A stretch of 64,000 nucleotides of DNA. Source: Scilla litardierei. Its lineage: Eukaryota > Streptophyta > Magnoliopsida > Asparagales > Asparagaceae. The notes under the pieces were generated by a model. It searched no databases. It worked only from the letters and a program-made list of their open reading frames with translations, and was not told the origin of the DNA. The position numbers were made by a program, and so were the translations under genes. The DNA is taken from assembly GCA_030789695.1 (NCBI GenBank), contig CM061140.1, positions 83,700,422-83,764,421 of the forward strand, read 5' to 3'. Positions 47,370-60,796 of the stretch are shown here, one piece after another; positions within the stretch are counted from its first letter, which is position 1, and each line of letters begins with the position of its first letter.

Positions 47370-48241
47370 TGACTCGTCTCAAAATGCGTGAGCGCTACTC
47401 CCAAGTGTAGGAGATCGAACAAGTAATAATCCCGGAGAGTTCAGGTATCGGATCTATGGGACAACTGACCTGCAAAACCACGAATTTCAGTTTATAAAGA
47501 GTACTAAAACGACGAGAAACAACCACCTTTCAAAGATAAAAGAACTGGAGTCGATGGTTTAAAATACAAAAACAAAATCATAGGATAACTACGACGAATT
47601 CGATACAAGAGTACTAATGTGGAGAGTATGTGTTGGTTGTGATTTCGTTAGGGTATATGCAATCAATGGTTATTAATATCTTTTCTATAACTCAACGTTT
47701 CACCCCGCAAGGGTATGAGAACGTCGGAAAGTATAACGATAAACGATCATTCAAAATGTCGTAAATAATCACGTAAATTACTATCTTCATAAATAATTTA
47801 AATTCATGTGTTCGCAAGGGTCATGGCATTATCTGCAAAGATCATGCCATGAATAAGTCTGTAAAGATCAGATTCGATCCAAGTACATTAACAAAGAGAA
47901 TACTTGAATAATACGTGTAGAATCTAGCAACATACGTGATATAACATGCGAAATAAGGTGAAAGATACCGAAATCAAAAAATACGACATCCTAACTACAT
48001 CACAACCAACACATATGAATATTAACCACGCATGAAGAGAAAAGATTCAATATTTATAGACAAATAGAACACCAAACACTCAAAATACGTGAATAATACT
48101 TCAAATACAAGCCAAATACACAAAATACAAGGCAAAAGATAGGGAATTTATCACCAAATTGACCCTAAATCTCCTTCAGATGATAGCTCCTATCTCTGTC
48201 TCCAGGGCCTCCAAATCTCACGCCAAAATATGACTCATAGA
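47370..48241 (-). repeat. 5' LTR of the Athila-like element, cut by the gap
   Basis: 872 bp visible from TGACTCGTC, homologous to the first half of 33914-35634. About 850 bp should follow but fall in the gap. Confidence 0.88.
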
Positions 48242-48741
48242 NNNNNNNNNNNNNNNNNNNNNNNNNNNNNNNNNNNNNNNNNNNNNNNNNNNNNNNNNNN
48301 NNNNNNNNNNNNNNNNNNNNNNNNNNNNNNNNNNNNNNNNNNNNNNNNNNNNNNNNNNNNNNNNNNNNNNNNNNNNNNNNNNNNNNNNNNNNNNNNNNNN
48401 NNNNNNNNNNNNNNNNNNNNNNNNNNNNNNNNNNNNNNNNNNNNNNNNNNNNNNNNNNNNNNNNNNNNNNNNNNNNNNNNNNNNNNNNNNNNNNNNNNNN
48501 NNNNNNNNNNNNNNNNNNNNNNNNNNNNNNNNNNNNNNNNNNNNNNNNNNNNNNNNNNNNNNNNNNNNNNNNNNNNNNNNNNNNNNNNNNNNNNNNNNNN
48601 NNNNNNNNNNNNNNNNNNNNNNNNNNNNNNNNNNNNNNNNNNNNNNNNNNNNNNNNNNNNNNNNNNNNNNNNNNNNNNNNNNNNNNNNNNNNNNNNNNNN
48701 NNNNNNNNNNNNNNNNNNNNNNNNNNNNNNNNNNNNNNNNN
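48242..48741. other. Assembly gap (500 N)
   Basis: Exactly 500 N, probably a placeholder length. The missing LTR half and Tat-A remainder do not reappear on the right side. Confidence 1.
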
Positions 48742-49134
48742 GCTGAGCCCATGCCTATCCAGGAGGAGTTTGTGGCTACCGGTGACCATTCTTAGTGACC
48801 CTGCTGAGCTTTCTTTTGTTTTAGGATTGTTGTTAGTTGTCGGTGTGTGGCACCTTTACTTTGTACGTTGTACTTCTGTTGGCCGTGTTTGGGCCTTAAT
48901 TTCTTTTCTTTTAGCCTGGTGGCTTTTCTGCGATGTTGGGATTTATTTTTATGGATATTCTGAGATTTCTTTTTGTCTCATTTCCTTTATTATTATTTTT
49001 GTTTCGTACCGCAATTGCAAGGACCTGCCATTTAATGTTTATTGATGCTTATCGGACTTGCAGCTTTGCAGCTTCAAGTCTGAGCGGGCCTACTCACGCT
49101 TCGCCTTCATATTTTTGGGAAGCGGGGCGTGACA
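48742..49134 (+). repeat. LTR end of the LARD/Tekay-like family, opposite orientation
   Basis: The last 393 bp of an LTR of the same family as 35681-38595, here in plus orientation, ending GGGAAGCGGGGCGTGACA. No primer region follows, so this is a 3' or solo LTR. Confidence 0.88.
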
Positions 49135-50258
49135 ATAGGTTCTCTAAAACCCTCATGGAAAATACTCAAGACCTCCTTTGCAATCCGTGTGGAAAACAAC
49201 GGATAGAAAATACGCGCTAGACAGTCGACTGGTGAAGAACACACAATCGTCTGATGCACTGTGTCAGAGGATAGGTGAGAATTCAAACGGTAACTTACCA
49301 TGTAGAACAGTCGACTGATGAAGATCGGACAGACGCCTGTAAACCAACAGACGAATGAGAAACCTTCTACAAACGACTGAATTTCTAAGTGCGTAAGTGG
49401 TGAAAACTCAGAAATGATGGGAAGACAGTACATGCGACTGTAGAAGCATATACATGCGACTGTGCCATGGGCAGGCGCTTGTAAATCCTTCTTACATCAC
49501 CTGCAGACGCAAGTGCAAAAGTTGTCAAAACTTGGAAAGGTTGACAAGCTGGGACAGGCAACTGTAGAGGCATATATAGGCGACTGTGCCATGGGCAGGC
49601 GACTGTAAATTCTTCTTACATCGCCTGCTGGTGCAAGTGCGAAAGTTGTCAAAACTTGGGGATTCTGGGCAAGGAGAGAGGCAATTGACTAACAAGTCAC
49701 AGGCGCATGTACTTTGTACAGCAGTCACCTGATGAAAGATAAGAACAGAAAGCCCAAAAATCAAGTTAAGAAGTATGTGCATAACAGACGACTAGAGAAC
49801 AAATCTCAGGCGCCTGTAAGGAGACAGCCGTCTGTATTTCGTTCATCGGTCGCCTGTTGAAAGTCCAAAATGCACATGCTTGAGAACTATGAAATGGAGG
49901 CCTAGGAAATGAGTCCTAATGCTTTCCTAGGATAGAATGGAAGGTGTGTGTGTGCGCTCCAACATAATTCTACTTCTAAACTACATACTAATGAGAAAGA
50001 AAATAAAATAAAAAGATTGCATTTGTTTTTGCCTCTTCTTTCTATTGAATGATCTTGAAGTCTTCTTAAAGCTTCTATCTTCATCTTTAATCATCCAATC
50101 GACTTTACGAGCTTTGATTGATCTTTGAGTGGCGTCCATTGCTAATTGATCTTCATGAAAGGCTTAGGCAATGGATTAACTACAAGTAGGGAATTAGTCA
50201 CAAGTATTTATGTTTGCTCATCATCAAAACCAAGTGGGGAGAAGTCCAATACTCAACA
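49135..50258 (-). repeat. Probable copia (SIRE-like) LTR fragment
   Basis: In minus view it begins TGTTGAGTATTGG...TTTTGATGATGAGCAAAC, a start common in plant copia LTRs. Repeated GTCGACTG/CGACTGT motifs are frequent. The other end is cut by the 48742-49134 LTR. Confidence 0.55.
49435..49670. repeat. Tandem duplication of about 122 bp
   Basis: GCGACTGTAGAAGCATATAC...GTTGTCAAAACTTGG is followed by a diverged second copy starting at about 49557. Both contain GACTGTGCCATGGGCAGGCG. Confidence 0.85.
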
Positions 50259-51600
50259 CTTAGTGTATGTCACAGTTTGAGAACTGGGTTTCGGTTTCGG
50301 TTTTGTTCCCTTAAAAATTTAAGTTCCGCTAAGTTTTGACAATTCCGTTGGTTTCAGTTTAAGTTTCAATTTCTATTTTAACAATAATTTTGTGTTCATG
50401 TTTATATATCTAAATTCGGTAATGCTAAATCACCATTACAATCGTCACTTAAGCCTTTCTTGGCCAGCAAGATTACCTACAAGAAAACCACTAGAAAGCA
50501 TAGTACATGTACTCGCAATCCATAAATCATTCAGAACAATACAATTGCACACTACTCGGTTTACCAAACTTCTTCTGTTGTTTCATTCACAAATAAGCAA
50601 ATTAGCCGTAAAAACAGCGCATATATCCTAAACCGTTTTAATCCAATCTGTCATTCTTGAATTGAGAGAATTGAGAGCTTAAGAGGTCAATCAAGTGTGG
50701 TCTTATTTGTAACTATTGGTATTTGGTACCTTGTCACCTTTCAATGCTAAGGTGTAACATGTAACACATAATGTATATGTCTCTATTATACTGTCAGTTA
50801 CAAAATTTCAATGGAGCTCTTATTTTTTGTTTTAATTGATTTTTATGACTTTTGGTTTGTTTCCATATCCTGACATGCAAAGGGTGAGATGAACAACAAA
50901 AATAAATATATGTTGAGAATGACAATAACATGATACAAGAACTTTATTACATATTAAAAACGAAATTATATGCAGACATGATATTTTCCATAGGTTTTCA
51001 CACGTTCTAGTGGTCTAATACATTCGTTGAAGTATAAAATAATGTTTGAATCGAAAAATAACACTGAACAAAAATACAAGGAATAGACAAAAATCCCAAA
51101 ACTGTGATTAGAAGAATGGAACAAAATAGAGAGATAAAACAAAGGACAAAGGAGAAATGTATAAAAAGAAAGAAAAAGGAGCAAGTGAAAAACAGGTTAG
51201 AAAGCAAAACAGAATATAAATGCAGAAAATAGAAAAAATCGTAAATAAACCAAGGAAAAACAAAAGAAAAACTGAAACAAAGTAAAAAGAAGAAGAGTAG
51301 AACAAGTGAATAAAAAATATTAAGGAGGAAGAAATAAATCCTAGATAAAGATTAGCAACACAGGAAAGACCTTGGAGTTAGCCTAAAGTGTCCCTATTCC
51401 CGCTCTCTTCCTTCAGGTTCTGGAAAAAAAATTGGGGAACGGAAAGAGACATGATAAATTTGATTATAAGTCAAATGTTACTATTTTACACATGTATTGG
51501 TCTAGACTTTAGATTCATTTATAAAATCATTTATATTATATTTGAGGACTTTTTTTGAATTACATTGCTGACTAGGACAAGCTGATGTCATGCTGATGTA
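50259..51600. other. No gene seen; purine-rich block 51050-51330
   Basis: A/T-rich, with a GGTTTCGGTTTCGG stretch near 50290 and a block of A/G-rich sequence. No coding or RNA gene recognised. Confidence 0.6.
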
Positions 51601-52321
51601 TAAAGATGTTGATAGAAGAATGGCTAGGATTTAATCTTGGTAAAAGCAGGGTTGAGATGTGTTTGGGAAAACCAAAAAACATCGGCACATGGATCGCTTA
51701 CATGGCTAGATTCAATGAGATCTGATCACATGGATTAATGACGTGGCAGAAATCACATCCAGTCAATCTAACATAAATTAACACAGCTGAATCCCACCCA
51801 AAAATTTGAATCCCCACGTGTTCCCAAGAAAAGAAACTTTAACACATCTCACTCGCATTAACTCTCTCTCATCAAAACCAATCTCTCTCTCACCCCTCTC
51901 ACTCCCATGCGGCAAAAAACCCCGTGAATTTTCCTCTCTCCCCCCTGCGTTTTCTCCCATGCCTTTTCATCTGTGTCTCCCCCTACTCCACCAAGCTAAA
52001 GAGAGAGATTACTATCATATTTAATTGAAAGATAGAAGGTGCTGGCCAGTCAAAGATTAAAGAGCCTGACTTCCTCAATCATTGGGAAATATAGTTAACT
52101 ATTTGTGGAATTACTTATGGGAAAGAATTAATTATGTGGAATGAGTTACTTACATGGAATTAATTATGCGCCCGCGCGGACCGAAAGCGCCCGCTAAATT
52201 TTTGTTCTTTTAAATTGTGAAGTGGAATATTATATGTCCCAAAATTTTGTAGGGAGAAATAATTTTTGGGGAAACAAAGATTTTAAATGAACCATGCCCG
52301 AGGGCACGGGTTATGACTAGT
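51601..52321 (+). mobile_element. Possible Helitron, 3' end only
   Basis: The 3' end shows a GC-rich hairpin (GCCCGAGGGCACGGG, 52296-52310), then TTATGA and CTAGT (52317-52321), like plant Helitron ends. The expected T after CTAGT is A. No 5' TC end was found, so the left limit is arbitrary. No Rep/helicase gene. Confidence 0.3.
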
Positions 52322-52928
52322 AGTTATATAGTACAAGTAAAAGAAAATATGGGTAAGAATAAAGTTTGATATTTTTACCCATATTAAATCTAACTTGTGC
52401 CCCTTAATGAAAGAGAAGAAGTGTGCTTTAAGCAAATAATAGGATGAGAATATATGGCTGCTTAAGCGGAATTAAGCAAAGCAAATGCTATCCTAGAACC
52501 ACCCAGGCATCCCACCTAGTTGCCTAAGACAATGCTTTTTAAAACATTGTTCGTTAGCATAAAGAAAATAATGAATCAATTAGGAACCCTATCAGTTATT
52601 GTAGTTTAAGCAATTGAAGTATTTCTAGTGATTTGACTAACAAAACCAATAATATTTAGATACTCAATAATTTCCAGATCTTGAACATCAAGGACGCCAA
52701 AAGAACAACTTAAGGCATAACGATGGATGATAACTTGGAAATCAAGAATATTTTCTTTTCCACAAACGGTATAGGTGTTTTTAAGTCATGTTAAAATAAA
52801 TATCCTTTGACAAACCCAATGTGTAATCTTTTAGGAATATTTTTAGTTAGATGCCATAGACAATTAGTTTTCAGCAACATTATATAGTTAAGCTATACAA
52901 TTATACATTGATTTTCAATTATGCTTAC

Positions 52929-54815
52929 CAGTTTCAAACAAAGGCAACCTTAATGAGAGATCACAAACATCATTTGACTGTCTTCGTGAAATCCTCATGT
53001 TATCAACTTCTTCCTCATCGTCGAAATCCTCAATATCATCAATAGATAATTCTTCGTCTTCTTGAGAGCGGAAGGACTCTGATTTTGACAAGCCAGACAT
53101 GGCAGGTGCTGGTGAAAGAATTGGTGTCGAGAGAGCAATAGGTGTGTAGTCAGCAATGGATGGTGGTGCTCGTGTGGGTGCTGACCCTGAGGACTCAGGA
53201 TTAGTGACCAAATAGAACTCTTCTCCAAATCCTGTGTTAGCCTGAAACAGAATTAATAATGACTTAAATTAATGCATGATCCCCATGCACTATAAATCAA
53301 TCAAGGTTTGAAGAAAGGTAATTTGCATGGGCTAAGAGTCAATTACCTTTACAATTTAAAACAAGAAAGCACATCCTGAAGGATAGGAATCCTTTAGCAC
53401 TTCACTAGATGTGTTAAACACAAAGGATACGATATGAAAGGATGCGATATGGTGACACGCATGTAGATAACTGGTATACCATATTCTGCACAAGGAATTG
53501 AATATATGGTGGTGGCGCAAGGATATTTTTAAGCCCTTGGAAATTATTGAATAGAAAACAGAAGCAATATGATGCCCACAGCCCACCCCCTTTCACTCTC
53601 ACCCTACTCTCCATAAAACCCATCAAAGCATGCACACGCTAATCCATCCATCCAAAATAGAAGAAAGATACATGACTCGCCCACGTTAATGATCACTGCA
53701 GAAGGTGTTAAACTTAGGGTTCTATATCAAGTTCTCAACCCAAGAGTAAATCTTCTGCAATAAAGAGAAGGAAAGTCCTCTGAAATAATGTAACCAAGAT
53801 TATAAGCCCTAACCAAGTTGAAAGAATGTTGTGCATGAGATTACGAACTATCCCTTCCACACATTACCAAAAGCATCGGGAACTAAGGACATACATGAAG
53901 TCTAAGTCTATTCTTAGTTATACTTTCAACATTTTCCCCCTCTTTTTTTGTCTTCAATTTCTTTTCCCTGTTTTTTCGTGCAGCAAGCACCCGCCTTGGT
54001 AGGGAAGGGGAAGAGGGATGGAGATATACAAGAGTTTATCTCTAACCATCAGACTATGAAAACACACGTAGAGCATAGTAGCATAGCATATTCCCTATAT
54101 AAATATAGAGCACGAATCATTCAATGCATTATAATTATATAAGTTCTAGACAGATGATGCTACTTCCTACAAAGTGACAAGTAAAAAACATATCAAAAGG
54201 AGGCATAAGAGAATAAGGATATAAATAGCATTATCATTTTATCAGTAGTTACTTGTAACAATGACTTGGGTAACCTACTATGTAGCTGTATATGCTTCAT
54301 AGCCCAGACCACAACAAATATTGCACAAGCTTGTACAGGTCTATAGATATTCAGATCACTATGTCTGTCAACATAATATTTTAAAAAACACCGTGTAATC
54401 TCATAGCTTACAATGGAAGGGTAGTCAAGGCTATCATGGTACAGTCTGATGCCTTCTGAAAGATCAAGCATTTCACCTGCATGACGAAATAAGAAAACAA
54501 TAAGTGATCTCCACCTCATCCATGAGTTTTACAAAATTAACATACCACATTACCTTTCTTCGCACAGTTGATAACATAATCAACACTAACTTGATCAATA
54601 TCTACGTCATCCAATGAAACTGCTCCCGGTGGCATTACAACTTTCTTAATCAAGTTACCCGAAAGAATATAATTAAGCAGAACATGCCGGTCTCGGCGAT
54701 ACCGTTGGAGAAGCTCAAAAGCATTTCCCCTGAAAATGCCGATCAATATCAAAACTAACTACAATAAGCATCATTTAATCAAAAGCAAAATTTCAGATGG
54801 TGCTTACTCTTCCAT
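52929..54815 (-). CDS. PATROL1: PATROL1 / UNC-13-like protein, first four exons only
   Basis: Exons (minus strand): 54815-54808, 54729-54554, 54476-54412, 53241-52929. All introns are GT-AG, and the 187 codons joined contain no stop. The start MEEGNAFELLQRYRRDR is followed by LIKKVVMPPGAV and QVSVDYVINCAKKGEMLDLSE. Exon 4 has EEFYLVTNPESSGS, a Pro/Ser linker, MSGLSKSESFRS and an acidic IDDIEDFDDEEE stretch, ending RLPLFETG at a phase-1 donor. This matches the N-terminus of Arabidopsis PATROL1, a MUN-domain protein that helps move the proton pump AHA1 to the plasma membrane in stomata. The full protein is about 1,100 residues. The MUN part is absent from the window. This is either the head of a gene with a very long intron or a truncated copy. 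Confidence 0.85.
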
Positions 54816-55460
54816 TGACGCTGTAGAGTTTTTCCTCAATCTAATGTGTAAGTTTCAAACAGCTCTGTAACAACCAAATAAAATAAAATTGATGGTTATA
54901 TTTGTTTCAATCAAGAAAACGGTGGAATTTAAAAAGATAAATACGTAAAGCCAGCTCTAATTCTTGATGATGCCTGGCAATTCAGGCAGATAAACTTCAA
55001 TGAAAACCATAAGAGGTTCGAAGCGAAGGCATAGAAAACCTATATAATCCAAATCCACCTCAAACACAAGATCTCGTAAATATGCGACGAAATCAATAAT
55101 ATTTTCAACGGATTCTTAAAAACCCAGCTCCAAGTTTGAACGTTTCAGACCTATCACAACAGCAGAACTAAACAGAACAGCACATTTCCACAAAAAAGTC
55201 CTAAGATTTTTTTCCAATGAACGAACAAATCTAAAATGAGAAGAGAAGGAACGAATCTAACTGGGGAGCTAGCCAACGTAGAGAAGAAATGAGATCAAAA
55301 TAGTTGCTAATCTGACTCATTTGCAGATTGAAGCAGCATCGCACCGATTAAGCTAGATCTTTGATTTTAATTTTATTTTATTTTACTGCGGTAGCTGAAG
55401 AAAATGAGGAGAATTGAGAGAGAGGAGCTGGAAAAAAAGGAGGAAAGGTCAGTGGAGAAA
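54816..55460 (-). promoter_or_regulatory. Probable 5' UTR and promoter-proximal region of the PATROL1-like gene
   Basis: On the minus strand a CT-rich stretch (about 55460-55380, CCTCTCTCTCAATTCTCC) resembles a plant 5' leader. A splice-acceptor-like ACACATTAG lies about 30 bp before the ATG, so a leader intron is possible. Confidence 0.4.
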
Positions 55461-56519
55461 TGAGGCGGCGCCTAACAATATGACTTCAAACGTACACCCC
55501 ACCTTGAGAGTAGTAGAAAGAAAAAAGAGGGGTGTGAGTATCAGTAGCTCACCAATTGTATACTACACACATCTACATGTACCCATGGAATAATGTGAGA
55601 CTGTATCACGGCGGATAGGGATGGCTCTGGATTATATAATGTCAACATAATACAGCACACAGGCTTTTAACGAATAAAAACGTGACACACGTTTTCTTTT
55701 GAATTTCAAATCCGGAAGAAGCTGAGGTTACCGTCATACACCATTTTACCTTCTGGGTTGGTGGAAGGGCGAATAGAAATACACCACGTCATCAAGAAGT
55801 TCTCATCTACCGTCTCTTTTTCTCTTTGAATTTCAAAAGAGGGTGAGATTGTGTCGGTTAAAGTTTTTTACTGTAAAATTTTTTGTGTTATGAATGCGTA
55901 TCCTTGGCGCTGGTTGTTTTGTCTGAAAGTTGAAATAGGAAAGTTGTGGATTTGTGGACTCTTAGGAGAGAGAAATTTGAGTTTTTTTTCTTTTGCTTCG
56001 AAAGTTGTATGAAAAGTGTGTTTTGAAAATGAAAGTGAGGTTCATCCAACTTTCTTGTGTTCTTTTGGGGTTGGAAAGTTGTAATGAGAAAGTGGGAAAG
56101 TTGGAGTGATGTGTTATATGGTGAGTATAGGGTAATTGTTACCCATATTTCTAAATTGTGAAATAAAACCAAATATATTGCAATGCCATAAAATCCAAGA
56201 ATGCATCAATAGTGCCAATGAAAGGAGAAGGTGATCAGATGCAAGGAACCGACAGCAGGGCCCACAAAAGCAGCGGAAATCGATGCTTTCTCCGCAAAAA
56301 GCGGAGAATACAGAAGGGTCTCAGGATTCCCAAATTTTCCTCCACGTAAACAAACTTTCCCATTTCTTCTTTCATGCAAAAGAAGAGGCAAATGGAAAGT
56401 TGGCTGAGAAAGTAGGGTAACAGCGCATGAATAGTGCTCATTTCCCGTTTCTCATCCTCTTTCCTTGCAAAAGAACAGGCCCTTGGGGAAAGACTTTAGA
56501 CCTAAATTTATAGTAGAGG
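55461..56519. other. No gene seen
   Basis: Upstream of the PATROL1-like exons. Short minus-strand frames (55888-56172, 56206-56391) have no recognisable domain. Confidence 0.55.
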
Positions 56520-59500
56520 GATAGTCATACATAAATGAGATATAATATATACAATCTTATCTATAGATAAGATATAATCTTATCTATTTTCAACACTCCT
56601 CATTATCCAACCATAAGTGTGGACTCTGTCCATGAATACTTCGGAATTCTGAGTGTCGTATGATTCTTACAAAGGGGTGAATACTTCAAGATCCTGAGTT
56701 GATGAGATTTGCCTCGTTAAACCCTTTGGATATGGAAAACAGTGCGGGAAAAATCCATAGCTAATGAAAAAGAGTACAAATTTCCTCTAATTCCCCCTGA
56801 TCTGTATACGCCTTTAGGCTTTCAGATCTCTTAGGCATTTTTTATCACTCCTATTTACAACATTCCGAAAAAATGCATAAATTATAAATATCACCATCAT
56901 TAAGCTGCTGCTGAAAACAAAAACTTTATAGAGGTGTGCTTTGTTTCGTCGCCTCTGATGTGGGCTCCTCAAAAGTGGGGTAAGCATGTGGCATGGTCTT
57001 CAGATTGTGTGGTCAGCTCCAAAAGACGAGCCTTTGTCCCAGTCGTCACTGTGACGTGTTGTACCACCAGGCGCACTTAAATACACCATTGTTTTGTTTC
57101 TGGAATGGTGAGGATATCGGAATGATAGGATGATGTTGCCTTCATAGTTTTTTTGCAGATCAATAGTAGATGGTCGTCCCACTATGGGTACACAGTCTGT
57201 GATTTTTCATTATAGGGGTCGAACAAGTAATATGCATCTACATAAGCATGGAGGATAATTCTTTATAATGTAAGCCCAAATCTATCGACCATTGGAGGAA
57301 GCGCAGAAGAAGCTTAACTTCGGTCTAATGGCATTTTTAGGTTCATTACTGTAACTAGCTAAGGAATTTACTGCAATTGCTATATCGGGACGCATGCAGT
57401 TAGCCAGAAGTGCTCTATTTGCACTTAGATAATGGACTTCAAGACCAAGTATATCATACCCCTCTTCCAGCTGATGGAAGGGGTTCTTATGTACATCCAA
57501 AGAACGTACAACCAAATGTGTACTTAATGGATGACATTTGTCCTTATTGTAATTTCTTCCCAACACTCTGTGTGTATGAATTTTAATGTAACAGGATTTT
57601 ATCTACTAATATAAATTTGAGCCATGACTTATTTTATTTTACATATGTCTTTTATTTCATGTTTAGTAGTCAGGCTTTAAACCGATATTTCGGTTTTCTC
57701 TACAAGAGATCCGATGAGATTTAAGTTGTTTACAACTATGATCTCAAATCATATCCTTTGCTCTTTATAAAGATGCAAAGACAACCCTTAGTAGGAATCC
57801 TTACTTCGTGAAGTGATTCGCTTGGTTGTACAATATTTTAAATTATTATTATTCTTCTTCTTCTTCAATAGAATAGACATCCTGAAGTCTATTCAGACAT
57901 TTAAGGAAATGTGGAAATTTATCTTTATCAAGATTTCCAAGAGGTATGCCGTCACAACATCAAATATTAGTATATACAAAATTTCCTTTGCCAAATCGAA
58001 AGGTGTTCGCAGTGTATGTCTGGGGAATCTGATGATCTGATGCATCATTTATATATGAGTCATGCTCATTTTAATTCGTTTATTCCCCAGTTCAGCAAAA
58101 ATCCTTGAGCTATAGGTTGTACCTTATAGCATACGATTTTATACTCATATATTTATGTTCTTATTTATGCAATACTTATTGTGCCCACATGTTTGACACA
58201 TTTTGGTGTCTGGACTTCAGGTCCGAACACTTCACAGTTCATAAGCGAGTCCAGTTCATCCATTGCCTTGTTCCATATTTGGCCAATCTCTACGTTTGCA
58301 CTTTAGCAACGGAGCATGGAATGATATTATATAATTATCATCGCTTTTACGATATATATGGCAATATGATACGTGGATATATTGTCGAAAATTGTGTTCT
58401 TTTTGTCCAACATCTCCCCCAGTATGTACATCATTTAATTTCATTCAGTGTTTCCCAGCATTTCCTCTGCGGTTGATTCCGAGAATGGTAAGGGTATGGA
58501 CATGAGCGCATTGTCCTGCAGTAGTATTTTCTCAAGGTCTCCAGTAGCTTTTCTTTTTCTTAGATTTATGTCCTTGTAACCTGGTGGTCTGCCTCTTTTC
58601 TGTTGAGAAACAGTCACTTCTGCTGGTGGTGGATTACAACATTCTTTGAGATGTCAATCCTAGCTGGAGTATTTGCAGCATGGATGTGAGATCTGATAAT
58701 CTTCTGGTTGTCAGTAAATGAGTCCGGTAATTTTTGAAAAGTGTTCAGTATTTATAGGATCTTCAGTATCGCATCTTCACATTTCTTTGTTACCGGATCA
58801 TAGTGAGTCAATGATTCTATATCCCACGATATTATTTGTGTAGCTCCAGATTTTTCAGTATATGGGCCCAATTTTGGGAAAATTTGTGTCATCAAATTCA
58901 CGGTTTTCAAGACATTCCTTGAATGCGTCCCCGTTTGGGGTTCTATGTATCTTATTATTAAAGGTGGGTCAAACCCTACATAGATACCTAGACGATGTTG
59001 AGGACCCATTTTGTCCTCTGTGATAGTGCTATGGGGATATAAATTGTACATCGAAAATTCTCATATGAGAGATGTTCGGTGGTATTCCATACGCAAGTTG
59101 CGTTGGAGTGAGACTCTAACCTTCAGATGGTCTTATTTTTATTAATGATGCATCATACAATGTTGCATGTCCCTATGCAGTCACAGGCAATTGTGATTTC
59201 ATAAGTAATGGACGTGCAATCCATTGGAGTCTATTTATCAATGTCTCGGCCAACCCATTTTGGATATGAACATGTGTCACTGGATGTTCAATTTCTATCC
59301 CAGTTGCTAGGCAATATTCTTGAAATGACGGGAAGGTAAATTTTCCAGCAGTATCCAGACGTATTTTCTTTATTTGGTTGTCTGGAAAATCCACCTACAA
59401 CTTTATTAATTGTGCCAGTAGCTTTGGAAAAGCTAGGTAGTGGGCCAACAGTAGACACACATGTAGGAATATGATGCCCTTGAGGCCATTTATCCCTGTG

Positions 59501-59560
59501 TGAATAGCACAAACATCTTGTTCGAAATAACAGTAAACTGTTTGGTAATAATTTATCTAA
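56520..59560 (-). pseudogene. Decayed Ty1/copia element (integrase and RT remnants)
   Basis: Minus strand. Integrase catalytic region at 59394-59173 (IRLDTAGKFTFPSFQEY, HVHIQNGLAETLI). The region after integrase is at 59051-58752 (KMGPQHRLGIYVGFDPP). A linker near 58700 reads like the ARIDIS and GRP-type motifs known there. The end of RT is at 57566-57282 (STHLVVRSLDVHKNPF, RPDIAIAVNSLASYS). Most of RT is missing between 58450 and 57600. Many stops and frameshifts. No LTR identified with confidence. Confidence 0.82.
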
Positions 59561-60796
59561 GTTATATTATAATGTAGTTTACATTAGATATCAACTTAGG
59601 TAAAGTCCTGAGACTTTATGCAAGGTCAAACGGGTATCAAGATGAGTATCTCGATCATGGAGAAACGTTTGACCGTCTGTAGCATAAGTCTAAAATGGTT
59701 CGTGGTCGTAGATGTTTCGAGACAAGGATATCGAAACATCGGATAGACCATTGTGTCTTAGTCTTCACCGTTTAGCGGTGGCGATGACCTCATGATCGCT
59801 TGACTTGGCGAAGTCGAAGACGAGGCACAGGTGCTCATTAGAATGAGTTCACTGAACGATCCAATAGAGTTATCATATGGTTATATTGACCAATCTGTCA
59901 ATGATAACTCTGAGTGATGATAGGCTAGTTGGTCTTTTAACTTGAGGTCATTTTGACGGACCTGTGCGTGAACGGTGCCACTTAGATCAACTGACCTAGC
60001 TTCGAGGCAAGGCCTGTCGAAAGGTCTTTTGATTGGGTGTCACTTGAAACGTACGAGGCGAGTAATGACCAAGAGAGGATTCGTCTCTCCCGGTCAATGG
60101 GAGTTAGTGTCGTAGAGTTAGTTCGGTCTTTAGTAAAAACTCTGCGCAGAGTATGTTGGAAGAAGTCCAACATTTGTTGACTAAAGATTGATCGAAACTA
60201 ACCGGAGTCAAGTTATTAGGGTTGACAGTTTGACCGTACCCCAGACTTGATCTACACGACATAGTTTAGACGAAGAGACTATAACTGCGGAACTCATCAC
60301 GGAAACAGTCAGGTGGTCCCGACAATACTCATGTCAATGAGTCAACCACATAATGATGATTCCTGAAGCAGGGACGGCAACCACTGCTAGTGGTCACTGC
60401 CGTATAGGGCTTCGAGCCCAACTTGTTGTAAGGGTCAGGCTGTAGGGTCTCACACAGAGTGCAACGCTTCGTCTAGTAATAGGTAGAAATTAGTTAGGGA
60501 GAATAATTGCATTTTTGATGCAAGGGATGGAATAATTGCATTTGATGCAATATGGTAATTTAAGCCTAGATAGGGACTATTTTGAATTTGATGCAAAAGG
60601 GATTAAATGTGTATTAAATTGTTTAATACAATATTTAATAAAATAAACGCAAGGAAAAGTTCACGGGTAAGACGGGAATGTCCCGGTCTAGACCCAGGTT
60701 CGAACGGCGTCCAAATCGGACACCAAATGCTCAAGTTAAAGCCAAAACAGCCTAAAGGATCAGACCAGGCCAGGCCCAGTAAATGCAAGGCAAGAC

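Larger units (their letters stand above)
33914..48241 (-). mobile_element. Athila-like Ty3/gypsy element, non-autonomous, incomplete at assembly gap
   Basis: 3' LTR 33914-35634, polypurine tract 35635-35645, internal region (interrupted by the LARD), gag remnant at 46998-47225, primer site 47346-47363, and 5' LTR from 47370 into the N gap. No RT or integrase. The left flank CTGGC (33909-33913) should be one target duplication, but the other side is not visible. Confidence 0.85.

Noticed and set aside
48165..49045. Frames of 184-271 codons across the N gap
   Set aside because: They consist almost entirely of unknown residues.
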